Positions 1-6,678 of a DNA stretch of 6,678 nucleotides are shown in pieces (the stretch's first letter is position 1; every line of letters starts with the position of its first letter). The notes beneath the pieces were generated by a model that was not told where the DNA came from, searched no databases, and saw nothing but the letters and a program-made list of their open reading frames with translations. Origin of the DNA: Candidatus Pelagibacter sp. (GTDB lineage Bacteria > Pseudomonadota > Alphaproteobacteria > Pelagibacterales > Pelagibacteraceae); assembly GCA_028227525.1 (NCBI GenBank), contig JAOJAE010000027.1, positions 1 through 6,678 on the forward strand, written 5' to 3'. Position numbers and translations under genes: made by a program.

Positions 1-613
1 CTCGTTAGATCAATTAGCTAAAAATCAAATACTTAAAGAAATAGAAAAAATTAAAATTGATGAACTTCCAGAAAATTTAATTGAAGAAGAAGTTAAAATT
101 CTTTCACAAGGGATGGATGAAGCTGAGGCTAAAAAGAATAAAGCAAAATTTACTGAAACAGCAAAAACTAGAATTAAAACTGGACTTATTTTAAATGAAT
201 TTGGTGAACAAAACAAAATACAAGTTACTGAACAGGAAATTCAAGCTGAAGTTCAAAAACAATTGAGAATGATGCCTGGGCAAGAAAAAATGGTAATGGA
301 TTTTTATCAAAAAAATCCTTCAGCTGTAGCTAGCTTGAGAGGAACTGTTTATGAAGAAAAAATTTTGAATTTAATAAAAGAAAAAGCTAAACCAAATAAA
401 AAAGAAATTTCTAAAGAGGAAGCTGAAAAGATCTTAAAAGAAGCCCATAAGCATGACCATAATCATGACCACGATCATGATCATGATCACGGAAAAGATA
501 AAGAGAAAAAAGAAACAAAGAAAAAAGCTCATACAAAATCTGAAGTGAAAAAAAAACCTTCAGCAAAAGCATCTAAATCTAAGCCTGCCCCAAAAAAAGT
601 TAGCAAAAAGTAA
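1..613 (+). CDS. tig: Trigger factor, C-terminal part (5' truncated by window edge)
   Basis: Ribosome-associated chaperone that binds nascent chains at the exit tunnel; the family also has a peptidyl-prolyl isomerase domain. The frame is open to the left edge (first full codon at base 2), giving 203 visible residues, so the ribosome-binding and isomerase domains lie outside the window. The visible part is the helical C-terminal substrate-cradle domain. It includes the family-typical stretch [11 protein letters not shown] (from base 62) and the segment [14 protein letters not shown] followed by [15 protein letters not shown], which aligns by eye with the FYSKN...LEEQAVEAVLAKAK region of E. coli trigger factor. 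The Met at base 113 is internal, not the start. After the normal domain end the protein continues about 55 residues: a His/Asp stretch (446-490), then a Lys-rich tail ending KKVSKK. It lies 32 bases before clpP. Identification is by recalled family sequence plus synteny and is firm; the role of the tail is unknown. Confidence 0.95.
   Translation, partial: SLDQLAKNQILKEIEKIKIDELPENLIEEEVKILSQGMDEAEAKKNKAKFTETAKTRIKTGLILNEFGEQNKIQVTEQEIQAEVQKQLRMMPGQEKMVMDFYQKNPSAVASLRGTVYEEKILNLIKEKAKPNKKEISKEEAEKILKEAHKHDHNHDHDHDHDHGKDKEKKETKKKAHTKSEVKKKPSAKASKSKPAPKKVSKK
446..490 (+). repeat. His-Asp repeat tract in trigger factor tail
   Basis: The translation reads [15 protein letters not shown]: eight His alternate mainly with Asp. 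At DNA level the end of the tract is a tandem hexamer, with GATCAT at 473-478 and 479-484 and GATCAC at 485-490, so repeat number could change by slippage. Such tracts resemble metal-binding tails of proteins such as SlyD or HypB; metal binding here is inference. Confidence 0.85.
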
Positions 614-617
614 TCCC

Positions 618-645
618 AAGTTGTATAAGTAATACGAATCAACTT
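618..645 (+). other. Overlapping inverted repeats just upstream of clpP start
   Basis: AAGTTG at 618-623 is complementary to CAACTT at 640-645, directly before the clpP ATG. An alternative pairing, ATAAGT at 625-630 with ACTTAT at 642-647, uses the same 3' arm and would cover the start codon. Both stems are only six base pairs, which is common by chance in AT-rich DNA, so a role in translation control is speculative. No Shine-Dalgarno is visible in this gap. Confidence 0.25.
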
Positions 646-1257
646 ATGACAACAAAATTATTTGAACACATGAATACCTTAGTTCCAATGGTAGTGGAGC
701 AATCTAATAAAGGTGAAAGAGCTTACGATATTTATTCAAGACTTTTAAAGGAGAGAATAATTTTTTTAACAGGTCAAATAAATGATAATGTAGCATCATT
801 AGTGACAGCTCAATTATTGTTTCTTGAAGCAGAAGATCCAAAAAAAGAAATTTATTTATATATTAACAGTCCAGGAGGACTTGTGACTGCTGGTCTTGGA
901 ATTTATGACACTATGCAGTACGTCAAACCTGATATTTCAACTTTATGTATTGGTCAGGCAGCTTCAATGGGTTCATTTTTGCTTGCAGCCGGAACAAAAG
1001 GTAAAAGATTTTCTCTTCCAAACTCACGTGTTATGGTTCATCAGCCTTCAGCAGGCTTTCAAGGTCAGGTAACTGATATTGAAATACATGCAAACGAAGT
1101 TTCATCACTTAAAAAAAGATTAAATGAAATCTACTCTAAGCATACTGGTAAAACTGTAGAAGAAGTAAAGTCTGCTCTTGAAAGAGATAATTTTATGACA
1201 GCAGAAGTAGCCAAAGACTTTGGTTTAATAGACGAAGTAGTAGAAAAAAGATCCTAA
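646..1257 (+). CDS. clpP: ATP-dependent Clp protease proteolytic subunit ClpP
   Basis: Serine peptidase (family S14) that forms a double-heptamer barrel and degrades proteins unfolded and fed in by ClpX. It has 203 residues, close to the usual 190-210. The catalytic triad is complete: Ser107 in GQAASMG, His132 in MVHQP and Asp181 in ERDNF, each offset by four from the E. coli precursor. The oligomer and substrate-strand motif YINSPGG (residues 72-78) is present. The N-terminus around TLVPMVVEQ matches the conserved mature end of ClpP, so the first ten or so residues are probably a short propeptide. The start at 646 gives a leader like those of other alphaproteobacterial ClpPs; Met9 (base 670) is an alternative. 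There is no Shine-Dalgarno. It follows tig by 32 bases and probably shares its transcript, and clpX lies 91 bases downstream. Confidence 0.98.
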   Translation: MTTKLFEHMNTLVPMVVEQSNKGERAYDIYSRLLKERIIFLTGQINDNVASLVTAQLLFLEAEDPKKEIYLYINSPGGLVTAGLGIYDTMQYVKPDISTLCIGQAASMGSFLLAAGTKGKRFSLPNSRVMVHQPSAGFQGQVTDIEIHANEVSSLKKRLNEIYSKHTGKTVEEVKSALERDNFMTAEVAKDFGLIDEVVEKRS

Positions 1258-1268
1258 ACCACAATATA

Positions 1269-1288
1269 TTGGATGTGATACAATCCAA
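1269..1288 (+). other. Inverted repeat in clpP-clpX gap
   Basis: TTGGAT (1269-1274) and ATCCAA (1283-1288) form a six-base-pair stem with an eight-base loop, 12 bases after the clpP stop. No T-tract follows, so this is not a convincing intrinsic terminator. It could be an operator, an mRNA-stabilising hairpin or chance. Confidence 0.35.
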
Positions 1289-1289
1289 A

Positions 1290-1315
1290 CTTGATTAGTA
1301 GGAGTCATCTATAAT
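1290..1315 (+). promoter_or_regulatory. Candidate clpX promoter
   Basis: A perfect TATAAT -10 hexamer lies at 1310-1315, 33 bases before the clpX ATG. The best -35-like element, TTGATT at 1291-1296 (within CTTGATT), is only 13 bases away, which is too short for a standard sigma-70 promoter. If TATAAT is used, the -35 contribution is weak or another sigma factor reads the CTTG element. The gap is the longest inside the tig-clpP-clpX-lon run, which fits an internal promoter, but TATAAT is frequent by chance in DNA this AT-rich. Confidence 0.3.
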
Positions 1316-1348
1316 AAAGTAATTTAATTGATTCGTTAAAAAAATATT

Positions 1349-2617
1349 ATGACAACTAATAATAAAAATATTCTTTACTGTTCTTTTTGTGGAAAGAGCC
1401 AACACGAAGTAAGAAAATTGATTGCCGGTCCTACAGTTTTTATTTGTGATGAATGTGTTGAATTGTGTATGGACATTATCAAAGAAGAAAGCAAAGATAC
1501 TTTTGTAAAACATCAAGATGGTCTTCCTTCACCAAAAGAAATTTGTGCAGTTTTAGATGACTATGTAATTGGTCAACCTCATGCAAAAAAAGTTTTATCT
1601 GTTGCTGTTCATAATCATTATAAAAGATTAAATTATGAGAGCAAAACTAGTAAAAATGTTGAACTTGCAAAATCAAATATACTTTTAGTAGGTCCCACAG
1701 GTTGTGGTAAAACATTATTAGCTCAAACTTTAGCAAGAATTTTAGACGTCCCATTTACAATGGCAGATGCAACAACTTTAACAGAAGCAGGTTATGTTGG
1801 TGAAGATGTTGAAAATATTATTTTAAAATTATTACAAGCTTCTGACTACAATGTCGAAAAAGCTCAAAGAGGAATTGTCTACATTGATGAAGTTGACAAA
1901 ATTAGCAGAAAATCTGAAAACCCTTCTATAACTAGAGACGTATCTGGAGAAGGTGTTCAGCAAGCATTATTAAAAATCATGGAAGGAACAGTTGCAAGTG
2001 TTCCACCTCAAGGAGGAAGAAAACATCCTCAACAAGAATTTTTACAAGTAGATACAACAAATATACTATTTATTTGTGGAGGTGCCTTTGCTGGTCTTGA
2101 TAAAATTATTTCTCAAAGAGACAAAGGAACATCAATAGGTTTTGGTGCTGATGTTAAAAATACACAAGATAAGAAAACTGGTGAATGGATGAAAACACTA
2201 GAACCAGAAGATTTATTAAAATTTGGTCTAATTCCAGAATTTATTGGAAGATTACCTATGATTGCAACTCTTGAAGATTTAGATGAGAAATCATTAATTA
2301 AAATTTTACAAGAACCTAAAAACTCACTGACTAAACAGTATCAAGAGTTATTCAAACTTGATGGAGCAAAATTAACTTTTAAAGATAATGCGTTAAAAGA
2401 AATTGCTCAAAAAGCTATCAAGAAAAAAACAGGTGCGAGAGGTTTAAGATCAATTTTAGAAAATATTTTATTAAAAACTATGTACGATTTACCTAGTCAA
2501 GATAATATTGAAGAAGTTATAGTTGACGCAGGAGCTGCGAGAGGACAATCACAACCAATATTAGTTCATGCTAAAGGTGACAATAAATCAAAGTCAAATA
2601 AGCCTTCAGCGGCTTAA
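1349..2617 (+). CDS. clpX: ATP-dependent Clp protease ATP-binding subunit ClpX
   Basis: AAA+ unfoldase that recognises tagged or specific proteins, unfolds them with ATP and threads them into ClpP. It has 422 residues, the normal length. The N-terminal C4 zinc domain is intact (Cys11, Cys14, Cys33, Cys36). Then come Walker A GPTGCGKT at 115-122, pore loop GYVG at 148-151, Walker [11 protein letters not shown] at 176-185 with catalytic Glu181, the RKH pore loop at 224-226, the ClpP-docking IGF loop at 263-265, the arginine finger Arg301 in EFIGRLP, and sensor-2 Arg364 in GARGLR. The C-terminus ends in a short Ser/Lys tail. The start at 1349 leaves ten residues before the first zinc Cys, as is usual; no Shine-Dalgarno is close. 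The neighbours clpP (upstream) and lon (60 bases downstream) match the classic order. Everything needed for a working ClpXP is visible. Confidence 0.99.
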   Translation: MTTNNKNILYCSFCGKSQHEVRKLIAGPTVFICDECVELCMDIIKEESKDTFVKHQDGLPSPKEICAVLDDYVIGQPHAKKVLSVAVHNHYKRLNYESKTSKNVELAKSNILLVGPTGCGKTLLAQTLARILDVPFTMADATTLTEAGYVGEDVENIILKLLQASDYNVEKAQRGIVYIDEVDKISRKSENPSITRDVSGEGVQQALLKIMEGTVASVPPQGGRKHPQQEFLQVDTTNILFICGGAFAGLDKIISQRDKGTSIGFGADVKNTQDKKTGEWMKTLEPEDLLKFGLIPEFIGRLPMIATLEDLDEKSLIKILQEPKNSLTKQYQELFKLDGAKLTFKDNALKEIAQKAIKKKTGARGLRSILENILLKTMYDLPSQDNIEEVIVDAGAARGQSQPILVHAKGDNKSKSNKPSAA

Positions 2618-2642
2618 TATCCTTAATAACTAACAAAAACCT

Positions 2643-2670
2643 ATTGCAATATAATATATAATATCCATAT
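2643..2670 (+). promoter_or_regulatory. Candidate heat-shock (sigma-32-like) promoter of lon
   Basis: ATTGCAA at 2643-2649 matches the sigma-32 -35 consensus CTTGAAA at five of seven positions. ATCCATAT at 2663-2670 matches the -10 consensus CCCCATNT with the final CCATNT intact. The spacer is 13 bases, within the known range. Transcription would begin near 2677, almost on the lon ATG at 2678. Two TATAAT hexamers (2650-2655 and 2657-2662) lie in the spacer and could instead serve a sigma-70 promoter, although no good -35 sits upstream of them. lon is a classical heat-shock gene, which supports the reading; the site itself is inferred. Confidence 0.4.
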
Positions 2671-2677
2671 TAAAGTC

Positions 2678-5056
2678 ATGGACGTTAAAATCACACTACC
2701 ATTATTACCTCTGAGAGACATTGTTGTGTTTCCAAGTATGGTAATCCCACTTTTTGTTGGAAGAGATAAATCTATCTCAGCCTTAAATGAGGTAATGAAG
2801 AAAGATAAAAAAATAATTTTAGTTACTCAAAAAAACTCTGAAATCGATGATCCAAAAAAAACAGACATATTTATGTATGGATGTGAAGGAAGCATTCTTC
2901 AGCTATTAAAACTCCCAGATGGAACAGTAAAAGTCCTAGTCGAAGGTATTAAAAGAGTTAAAATATTAGATTTTAAGGATAATGATAAGTTTATAACTTG
3001 TGAATATGCTCATTATAATGATGTTGTTACAAAAGATGAAGATTTATATCCACTTGCAGCAACTGCATTAAGAAGATTAGAAAAATTAACTTCAATTAAC
3101 AAAAAAGTTTCAAGTGAAACTATTAACACTATTAAACAATTAAAAGATCCATCTCAGATTGCAGATAATATAGCGTCTCATATAAACGCAACTATTTCTG
3201 AGAAACAGCAAATCTTTGAAACTATAGATGTGAAGAAGAGATTAAATGCCATTATCAAAATAATGGAAAACGAGACAAGCATTATCGGTGTTGAAAAAAG
3301 AATTAGAGGAAGAGTTAAAACTCAAATGGAGAAAACTCAAAGAGAATATTATTTAAATGAACAATTAAAAGCTATTCAAAAAGAATTAGGTGAAATTGAA
3401 GATGGTAAAGATGAAACAACTAGTCTCAATAAAGCTATTACAAAAGCGAAAATGCCTAAAGAAGTTGAAAAGAAATGCTTACAAGAGCTTAAAAAATTAA
3501 AGAATATGAGTCCAATGTCAGCAGAAGCGACTGTTGTTAGAAATTACTTAGATTGGATGACAGAACTTCCATGGCACAAGAAAAGTGAAGTTGATATTGA
3601 TTTAACAAAAGCTTTAAATATTTTAGATAAGGACCACTTTGGCTTAGAAAAAGTTAAAGAGAGAATAATAGAGTTTCTTGCTGTTCAAAAAAGGATGGAG
3701 AAAATTAAAGGACCAATTTTATGTTTAGTTGGACCTCCAGGTGTAGGTAAAACTTCATTAGGTAAATCTATTGCAAAAGCTACTAACAGAGAGTTTGTTA
3801 GAATGTCTGTTGGTGGAATGAGAGATGAAGCTGAGATTAGAGGTCATAGAAGAACTTACATTGGATCCTTACCTGGAAAAATAATCCAAATGATGAAAAA
3901 AGCGGGGACAAAAAATCCACTAATTTTGTTGGATGAAATCGATAAAATTGGAAATGATTATCGAGGAGACCCTTCATCTGCTTTATTGGAAGCTTTAGAT
4001 CCTGAACAAAATACTACATTTAACGATCATTACTTAGAGGTTGATTATGATTTGTCTGACGTAATGTTTGTAACAACTGCAAACACTTTAAATATTCTTC
4101 CACCTCTTTTAGATAGAATGGAAGTTATTAGACTTGCTGGTTATACAGAAGATGAAAAAATTAATATTGCTAATAAATATCTTTTACCTAAACAAATTAA
4201 AGATAATGGTGTGAAAGATAAAGAGATGAAATTAGAAGATGACATTATCAAAGAAGTTATTAGAGGATATACTAAAGAATCTGGGGTTAGAAACTTAGAG
4301 AGAGAAATTTCAAAACTAGCAAGAAAAGTAGTTAAGAAAATAGTTGCTGGTGAAGAGAAAGAAGTAAGTATAAATAATAAAAATTTATCTGATTTTTTAG
4401 GCATTGCTAAATTTAAATTTGGTGAGTTAGAAGCAGAGAATAGGGTTGGGGTTGTGACTGGACTTGCATGGACAGAGTATGGTGGAGAAATTTTAAAAAT
4501 AGAAACAGTGACAATGCCAGGTAAAGGCAGAATGCAAATTACAGGTAAACTTGGAGATGTAATGCAAGAGTCTGTTAAAGCAGCTAAATCTTTTGTAAGA
4601 TCTAAATGTTTAGAATATGGAATTATTCCTCCATTGTTTGAAAAGAAAGATTTTCATATTCATGTTCCTGAAGGAGCTACTCCTAAAGATGGCCCATCTG
4701 CTGGAATTGGAATGGTAACTTCTATAGTTTCTTCAATAACGGGAATTCCAGTTAGAAGAGATGTTGCAATGACTGGTGAGATTACTTTAACTGGGCAAGT
4801 ATTACCAATTGGTGGATTAAAAGAAAAACTTTTAGCAGCTCATAGAGCAGGAATCAAAGAGGTGTTAATACCAAAAGAAAATGAAAAAGATTTAGTAGAT
4901 ATGCCGAAGAAAATTATTGATGATATAAAAATCACACCAGTTGAATTTGCAGACCAGGTTTTAAAAGTTGCTTTAACCAAAGAACTTAAAAGAACTGAGT
5001 GGGTCGAGGTTGATATCTCAAAAAAAGACGACAAATCCCAAGCTAGTATCCAATAA
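2678..5056 (+). CDS. lon: ATP-dependent protease Lon (bacterial LonA type)
   Basis: Cytosolic AAA+ serine-lysine protease that unfolds and degrades misfolded and short-lived regulatory proteins as a self-contained hexamer. It has 792 residues, the usual length for bacterial LonA. The substrate-binding N-domain begins with [23 protein letters not shown] and a charged helical coil spans roughly 190-245. The AAA+ module has Walker A GPPGVGKT at 352-359, Walker [10 protein letters not shown] at 415-423, arginine finger Arg480 in PPLLDR and sensor-2 Arg538 in GVRNLER. The protease domain has nucleophile Ser674 in DGPSAGI and its partner Lys717 in [10 protein letters not shown], 43 residues apart as in E. 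coli. Membrane-anchor segments of the archaeal LonB type are absent. The start at 2678 puts the conserved N-terminal motif at residue 7. There is no Shine-Dalgarno, and a heat-shock-type promoter may lie immediately upstream. No hupB follows, although many alphaproteobacteria have one there. Confidence 0.99.
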   Translation: MDVKITLPLLPLRDIVVFPSMVIPLFVGRDKSISALNEVMKKDKKIILVTQKNSEIDDPKKTDIFMYGCEGSILQLLKLPDGTVKVLVEGIKRVKILDFKDNDKFITCEYAHYNDVVTKDEDLYPLAATALRRLEKLTSINKKVSSETINTIKQLKDPSQIADNIASHINATISEKQQIFETIDVKKRLNAIIKIMENETSIIGVEKRIRGRVKTQMEKTQREYYLNEQLKAIQKELGEIEDGKDETTSLNKAITKAKMPKEVEKKCLQELKKLKNMSPMSAEATVVRNYLDWMTELPWHKKSEVDIDLTKALNILDKDHFGLEKVKERIIEFLAVQKRMEKIKGPILCLVGPPGVGKTSLGKSIAKATNREFVRMSVGGMRDEAEIRGHRRTYIGSLPGKIIQMMKKAGTKNPLILLDEIDKIGNDYRGDPSSALLEALDPEQNTTFNDHYLEVDYDLSDVMFVTTANTLNILPPLLDRMEVIRLAGYTEDEKINIANKYLLPKQIKDNGVKDKEMKLEDDIIKEVIRGYTKESGVRNLEREISKLARKVVKKIVAGEEKEVSINNKNLSDFLGIAKFKFGELEAENRVGVVTGLAWTEYGGEILKIETVTMPGKGRMQITGKLGDVMQESVKAAKSFVRSKCLEYGIIPPLFEKKDFHIHVPEGATPKDGPSAGIGMVTSIVSSITGIPVRRDVAMTGEITLTGQVLPIGGLKEKLLAAHRAGIKEVLIPKENEKDLVDMPKKIIDDIKITPVEFADQVLKVALTKELKRTEWVEVDISKKDDKSQASIQ

Positions 5057-5061
5057 TTTGA

Positions 5062-5089
5062 TTGCTAAACAACTATATTTCCTTATAGT
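5062..5089 (+). promoter_or_regulatory. Candidate promoter of the DUF4956/CotH-like unit
   Basis: TTGCTA at 5062-5067 (four of six to the sigma-70 -35) and TATAGT at 5084-5089 (five of six to the -10) are separated by 16 bases. Transcription would start near 5096, giving a leader of about 20 bases that still holds the Shine-Dalgarno. The -10 overlaps the inverted repeat at 5071-5090. This would make the two downstream genes a unit separate from lon. Confidence 0.35.
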
Positions 5090-5090
5090 T
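5071..5090 (+). other. Hairpin-forming inverted repeat after lon
   Basis: AACTATA (5071-5077) and TATAGTT (5084-5090) form a perfect seven-base-pair stem with loop TTTCCT, 14 bases after the lon stop. The stem has one GC pair and only a broken T-run (AATTCTTT) follows, so it is at best a weak terminator. TCCTT at 5080-5084, mostly in the loop, is complementary to the AAGGA Shine-Dalgarno at 5103-5107. Confidence 0.4.
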
Positions 5091-5101
5091 AATTCTTTAA
5101 T

Positions 5102-5118
5102 AAAGGATTAATACTTTG
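5102..5118 (+). promoter_or_regulatory. Shine-Dalgarno and TTG start of the DUF4956 gene
   Basis: AAAGGA at 5102-5107 lies eight bases before the TTG at 5116-5118. An in-frame TAA at 5101-5103 rules out a longer protein, and the next in-frame ATG is about 65 codons in, inside the conserved motif. The TTG is therefore the only sensible start. This is the clearest ribosome binding site in the window; the other genes lack one. Confidence 0.75.
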
Positions 5119-5736
5119 GATTTTAAAACTGGAATAATAACAATAGTAATTCTTATCTCTACTTCTATTTATCTTAGAGTTTTATTGCAATTAATAGGAC
5201 AAAGATGGATTACAACCTTAGCGCACACCGGAACATTAGTACTTTTACCTATTATCACTTACATTATAACAAGTGTAATTTCAGGAAATATTGCTCTATC
5301 TCTTGGTATGGTTGGTGCTTTATCTATAGTTAGATTTAGAAATCCTGTACGATCACCACTAGAACTTTCTGTTTATTTTGGAGCAATTACAATGGGTATA
5401 TCTGCTTCTGTTGATTACAAATGGTTAATTTTTTTTGTGATTACTGTGACTGTTGCTTCAATTGTTTTGTTGCTGATACAATTCATAAGTTTGAATCTTC
5501 TAAAAAAACCTTTTTTTACAGCGTCATTTTCAGAAGGCAATTCATTAAGTAGCTTAGAGATTATATCAAGTGGAGAAATTGAAGCTTTAAATCACAGTAA
5601 ATTCCTTAATCTTAAAAAAGTAAGTGAAAATCAAATAGAATATGTAATGATATCTAATAACTTTGAGGAACTTCAAGAATTACAGAAAAAAATTAGTGAT
5701 GATAAAAAGATTGTTAATTATCAATTAAGCAAATAA
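5116..5736 (+). CDS. DUF4956 family membrane protein
   Basis: Multi-pass inner-membrane protein of unknown biochemical function, 206 residues. It begins with a TTG codon behind a good Shine-Dalgarno. Hydrophobic segments at about 7-27, 39-58, 60-72, 84-98 and 103-128 suggest four or five membrane passes. Between and within them is the DUF4956 signature, GMVGALSIVRFRNPVRSP at residues 64-81, followed by ELSVYFGAITMGISAS. Residues from about 130 to 206 form a soluble, charged C-terminal domain, probably cytoplasmic and of small alpha/beta type. The next gene begins 29 bases later and encodes an exported CotH-like protein. In other bacteria DUF4956 genes are found beside CotH and VTC-domain genes, which suggests a shared envelope or surface process. 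Family assignment rests on the recognised signature; no reaction can be given. MgtC-like transporters are a more distant alternative, less likely given the RFRNP motif. Confidence 0.85.
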   Translation: MDFKTGIITIVILISTSIYLRVLLQLIGQRWITTLAHTGTLVLLPIITYIITSVISGNIALSLGMVGALSIVRFRNPVRSPLELSVYFGAITMGISASVDYKWLIFFVITVTVASIVLLLIQFISLNLLKKPFFTASFSEGNSLSSLEIISSGEIEALNHSKFLNLKKVSENQIEYVMISNNFEELQELQKKISDDKKIVNYQLSK

Positions 5737-5751
5737 ATTTTAATCATTTAT

Positions 5752-5788
5752 AAATTTTAAATGCAATGTTAGGTAAAATTTTTTTTTT
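5752..5788 (+). other. AU-only hairpin with T-tract across start of the CotH-like gene
   Basis: AAATTTTA at 5752-5759 pairs with TAAAATTT at 5774-5781, leaving a 14-base loop that contains the ATG at 5766. The 3' arm runs into a ten-T run (5779-5788), so seven T follow the stem. The form recalls an intrinsic terminator, but a stem without GC pairs is weak, and such repeats arise easily in AT-rich DNA. Confidence 0.25.
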
Positions 5789-6678
5789 ATTTTTTACAAT
5801 AATAACATTCAATGCAAATGCAGAATGTAATTTTATTTCAGGTAACCATATAAATGGATTAAATGATCCAAGTAAAATTAAGGAAATTAAAATAGAAGTA
5901 AATGATAAAAGAAAATATGCAATTAATTATCTTAAAATTTTAACTTCGGATTCCCACAGCATTTCCCCAAAATTAAAAAAAAATTTTAGAGCAAAAATTA
6001 TTGTCAAATATCCATTTGGCGAATGTATATACAAAGGTAAAGTTAGACAGAATGGAGACAATAAAGACCATATAGGATTTAAAACAAAAAAATACCCAGT
6101 TTTATTTAGGTCTTTAGTTGTTAAATTGGATAATGGTAATATTCTTAATGCTGTTAGGTTTAAGCTTCTTATACCTGACACTAGAAATAATCTTAATGAG
6201 ATATTGGGATCATTACTTTTAAGAGAGGCAGATTTCATTGTTCCTGAAACTTTTCACGTAATAGTAAGTATAAATGAACGTAAAAATTTAATGATATTTC
6301 AAGAGGACGTAAGAAAAGAGTTATTAGAACGTAACAAAAGAAGGGAAGGACCTATTTTTGAAGGAGATGAAAGTGTTTATTGGTATCCATTTTTTTTGAA
6401 CAATCAATCATTATCACGAGTTGTAAATGAAAATTGGGCTTTGAAAGGACCTAGTTCAATGGAAATTACCTTAAATGCTTTTTCAAAGTTACAACAAGCA
6501 TATTTAGAGTCACGTCAAAGTCAAAGTGGTTCTGATAATTTTCTTCTACGTATAGATCAAAAAAATAAAAAATTATTTGAAAAATATCTAATATCAATGA
6601 TTATTATGAATGGATCTCATGGCCTTTCAATAAATAATAGAAAATTTTATTATAATAGTTTTGCTGATTATTTTGAGC
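5766..6678 (+). CDS. Exported CotH-like protein, probable secreted kinase homolog (3' truncated by window edge)
   Basis: The frame is open from ATG 5766 to the window end, 304 codons with no stop; an in-frame TAA at 5751 bounds it upstream. Residues 1-19 form a clear signal peptide: MLGK, then the hydrophobic IFFLFFTIITF, then a probable cleavage site ANA before Glu20. Cys21 is not in a lipobox. The mature part has features resembling CotH proteins: a GKVRQNG strand (91-97), RFKLLIPDTRNNLNEILGSL (131-150), then IFQEDVRKELLERNKRREGP (177-196) with FEGDES after it, like the E-x-V-x-KELLERN-x-R-x-EGP pattern, and HGLSINNRKFYY (285-296) before the cut. CotH proteins are atypical protein kinases first described from spore coats. 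The expected C-terminal acidic active-site region would lie past the edge. It is 29 bases from the DUF4956 gene and without Shine-Dalgarno, so probably cotranscribed. That it is coding and exported is well supported; CotH membership is judged by eye and kinase activity is inference. Confidence 0.72.
   Translation, partial: MLGKIFFLFFTIITFNANAECNFISGNHINGLNDPSKIKEIKIEVNDKRKYAINYLKILTSDSHSISPKLKKNFRAKIIVKYPFGECIYKGKVRQNGDNKDHIGFKTKKYPVLFRSLVVKLDNGNILNAVRFKLLIPDTRNNLNEILGSLLLREADFIVPETFHVIVSINERKNLMIFQEDVRKELLERNKRREGPIFEGDESVYWYPFFLNNQSLSRVVNENWALKGPSSMEITLNAFSKLQQAYLESRQSQSGSDNFLLRIDQKNKKLFEKYLISMIIMNGSHGLSINNRKFYYNSFADYFE

Noticed and set aside
113..115. ATG that could be taken as the start of the first gene
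   Set aside because: The same frame is open to the left edge and the residues before it match trigger factor, so this Met is internal.
25..216. Minus-strand frame with a hydrophobic product
   Set aside because: It is antisense to trigger factor; the hydrophobic look comes from reversing Glu/Lys/Asn codons.
473..490. GATCAT repeats as a protein-binding or CRISPR-like array
   Set aside because: The repeats are in frame, encode His-Asp and number only three; they are explained by the coding tract.
1295..1516. Minus-strand reading frame over the clpX start
   Set aside because: It overlaps the well-conserved ClpX zinc domain and its predicted product has no recognisable feature; a shadow of the AT-rich sense gene.
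4141..5034. Two minus-strand reading frames within lon (4141-4404 and 4840-5034)
   Set aside because: Both are antisense to conserved Lon regions and give Ser/Phe-rich products typical of reversed Lys/Glu-rich codons.
5071..5098. Intrinsic terminator after lon
   Set aside because: The stem has only one GC pair and no continuous T-run follows; listed only as an inverted repeat.
5756..5763. ATG at 5761 as the start of the last gene
   Set aside because: It reaches a TAG after three codons; the open frame begins at the next ATG, 5766.
5927..6238. Minus-strand reading frame in the last part of the window
   Set aside because: It is antisense to the longer + strand frame from 5766, which has a signal peptide and family-like motifs.

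Overview
The window is an AT-rich, tightly packed stretch of bacterial chromosome with every gene on the + strand. The gene order (trigger factor, clpP, clpX, lon) is the conserved proteostasis cluster of Proteobacteria. The low GC, A/T-ending codons, strong use of AAA/ATT/TTA, very short gaps and general lack of Shine-Dalgarno sequences suggest a streamlined alphaproteobacterium, most likely of the marine SAR11 (Pelagibacterales) type. The organism is inferred from style and gene order, not from a marker gene.

Layout: 1-613 is the C-terminal part of trigger factor, which ends in an unusual His/Asp-rich stretch followed by a Lys-rich tail. 646-1257 is clpP and 1349-2617 is clpX, both complete with all key residues. 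2678-5056 is a complete bacterial-type lon, preceded by a candidate heat-shock (sigma-32-like) promoter very close to its ATG. After lon the theme changes. 5116-5736 is a DUF4956-family membrane protein that starts at TTG with a good Shine-Dalgarno. 5766-6678 is an open reading frame cut by the right edge. It encodes an exported protein whose layout resembles CotH-type secreted protein kinases. There is no gene-free stretch longer than about 90 bases.

How the genes work together: trigger factor meets nascent chains at the ribosome, ClpX unfolds substrates and feeds them to ClpP, and Lon degrades misfolded and regulatory proteins on its own. The DUF4956 and CotH-like genes form a separate two-gene unit. 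In other bacteria these families occur together, often with a VTC-domain (polyphosphate-polymerase-like) protein, in clusters linked to the envelope or surface whose function is not settled. No VTC gene is visible here, but the window ends inside the CotH-like gene. No RNA gene, mobile element or CRISPR array was seen.
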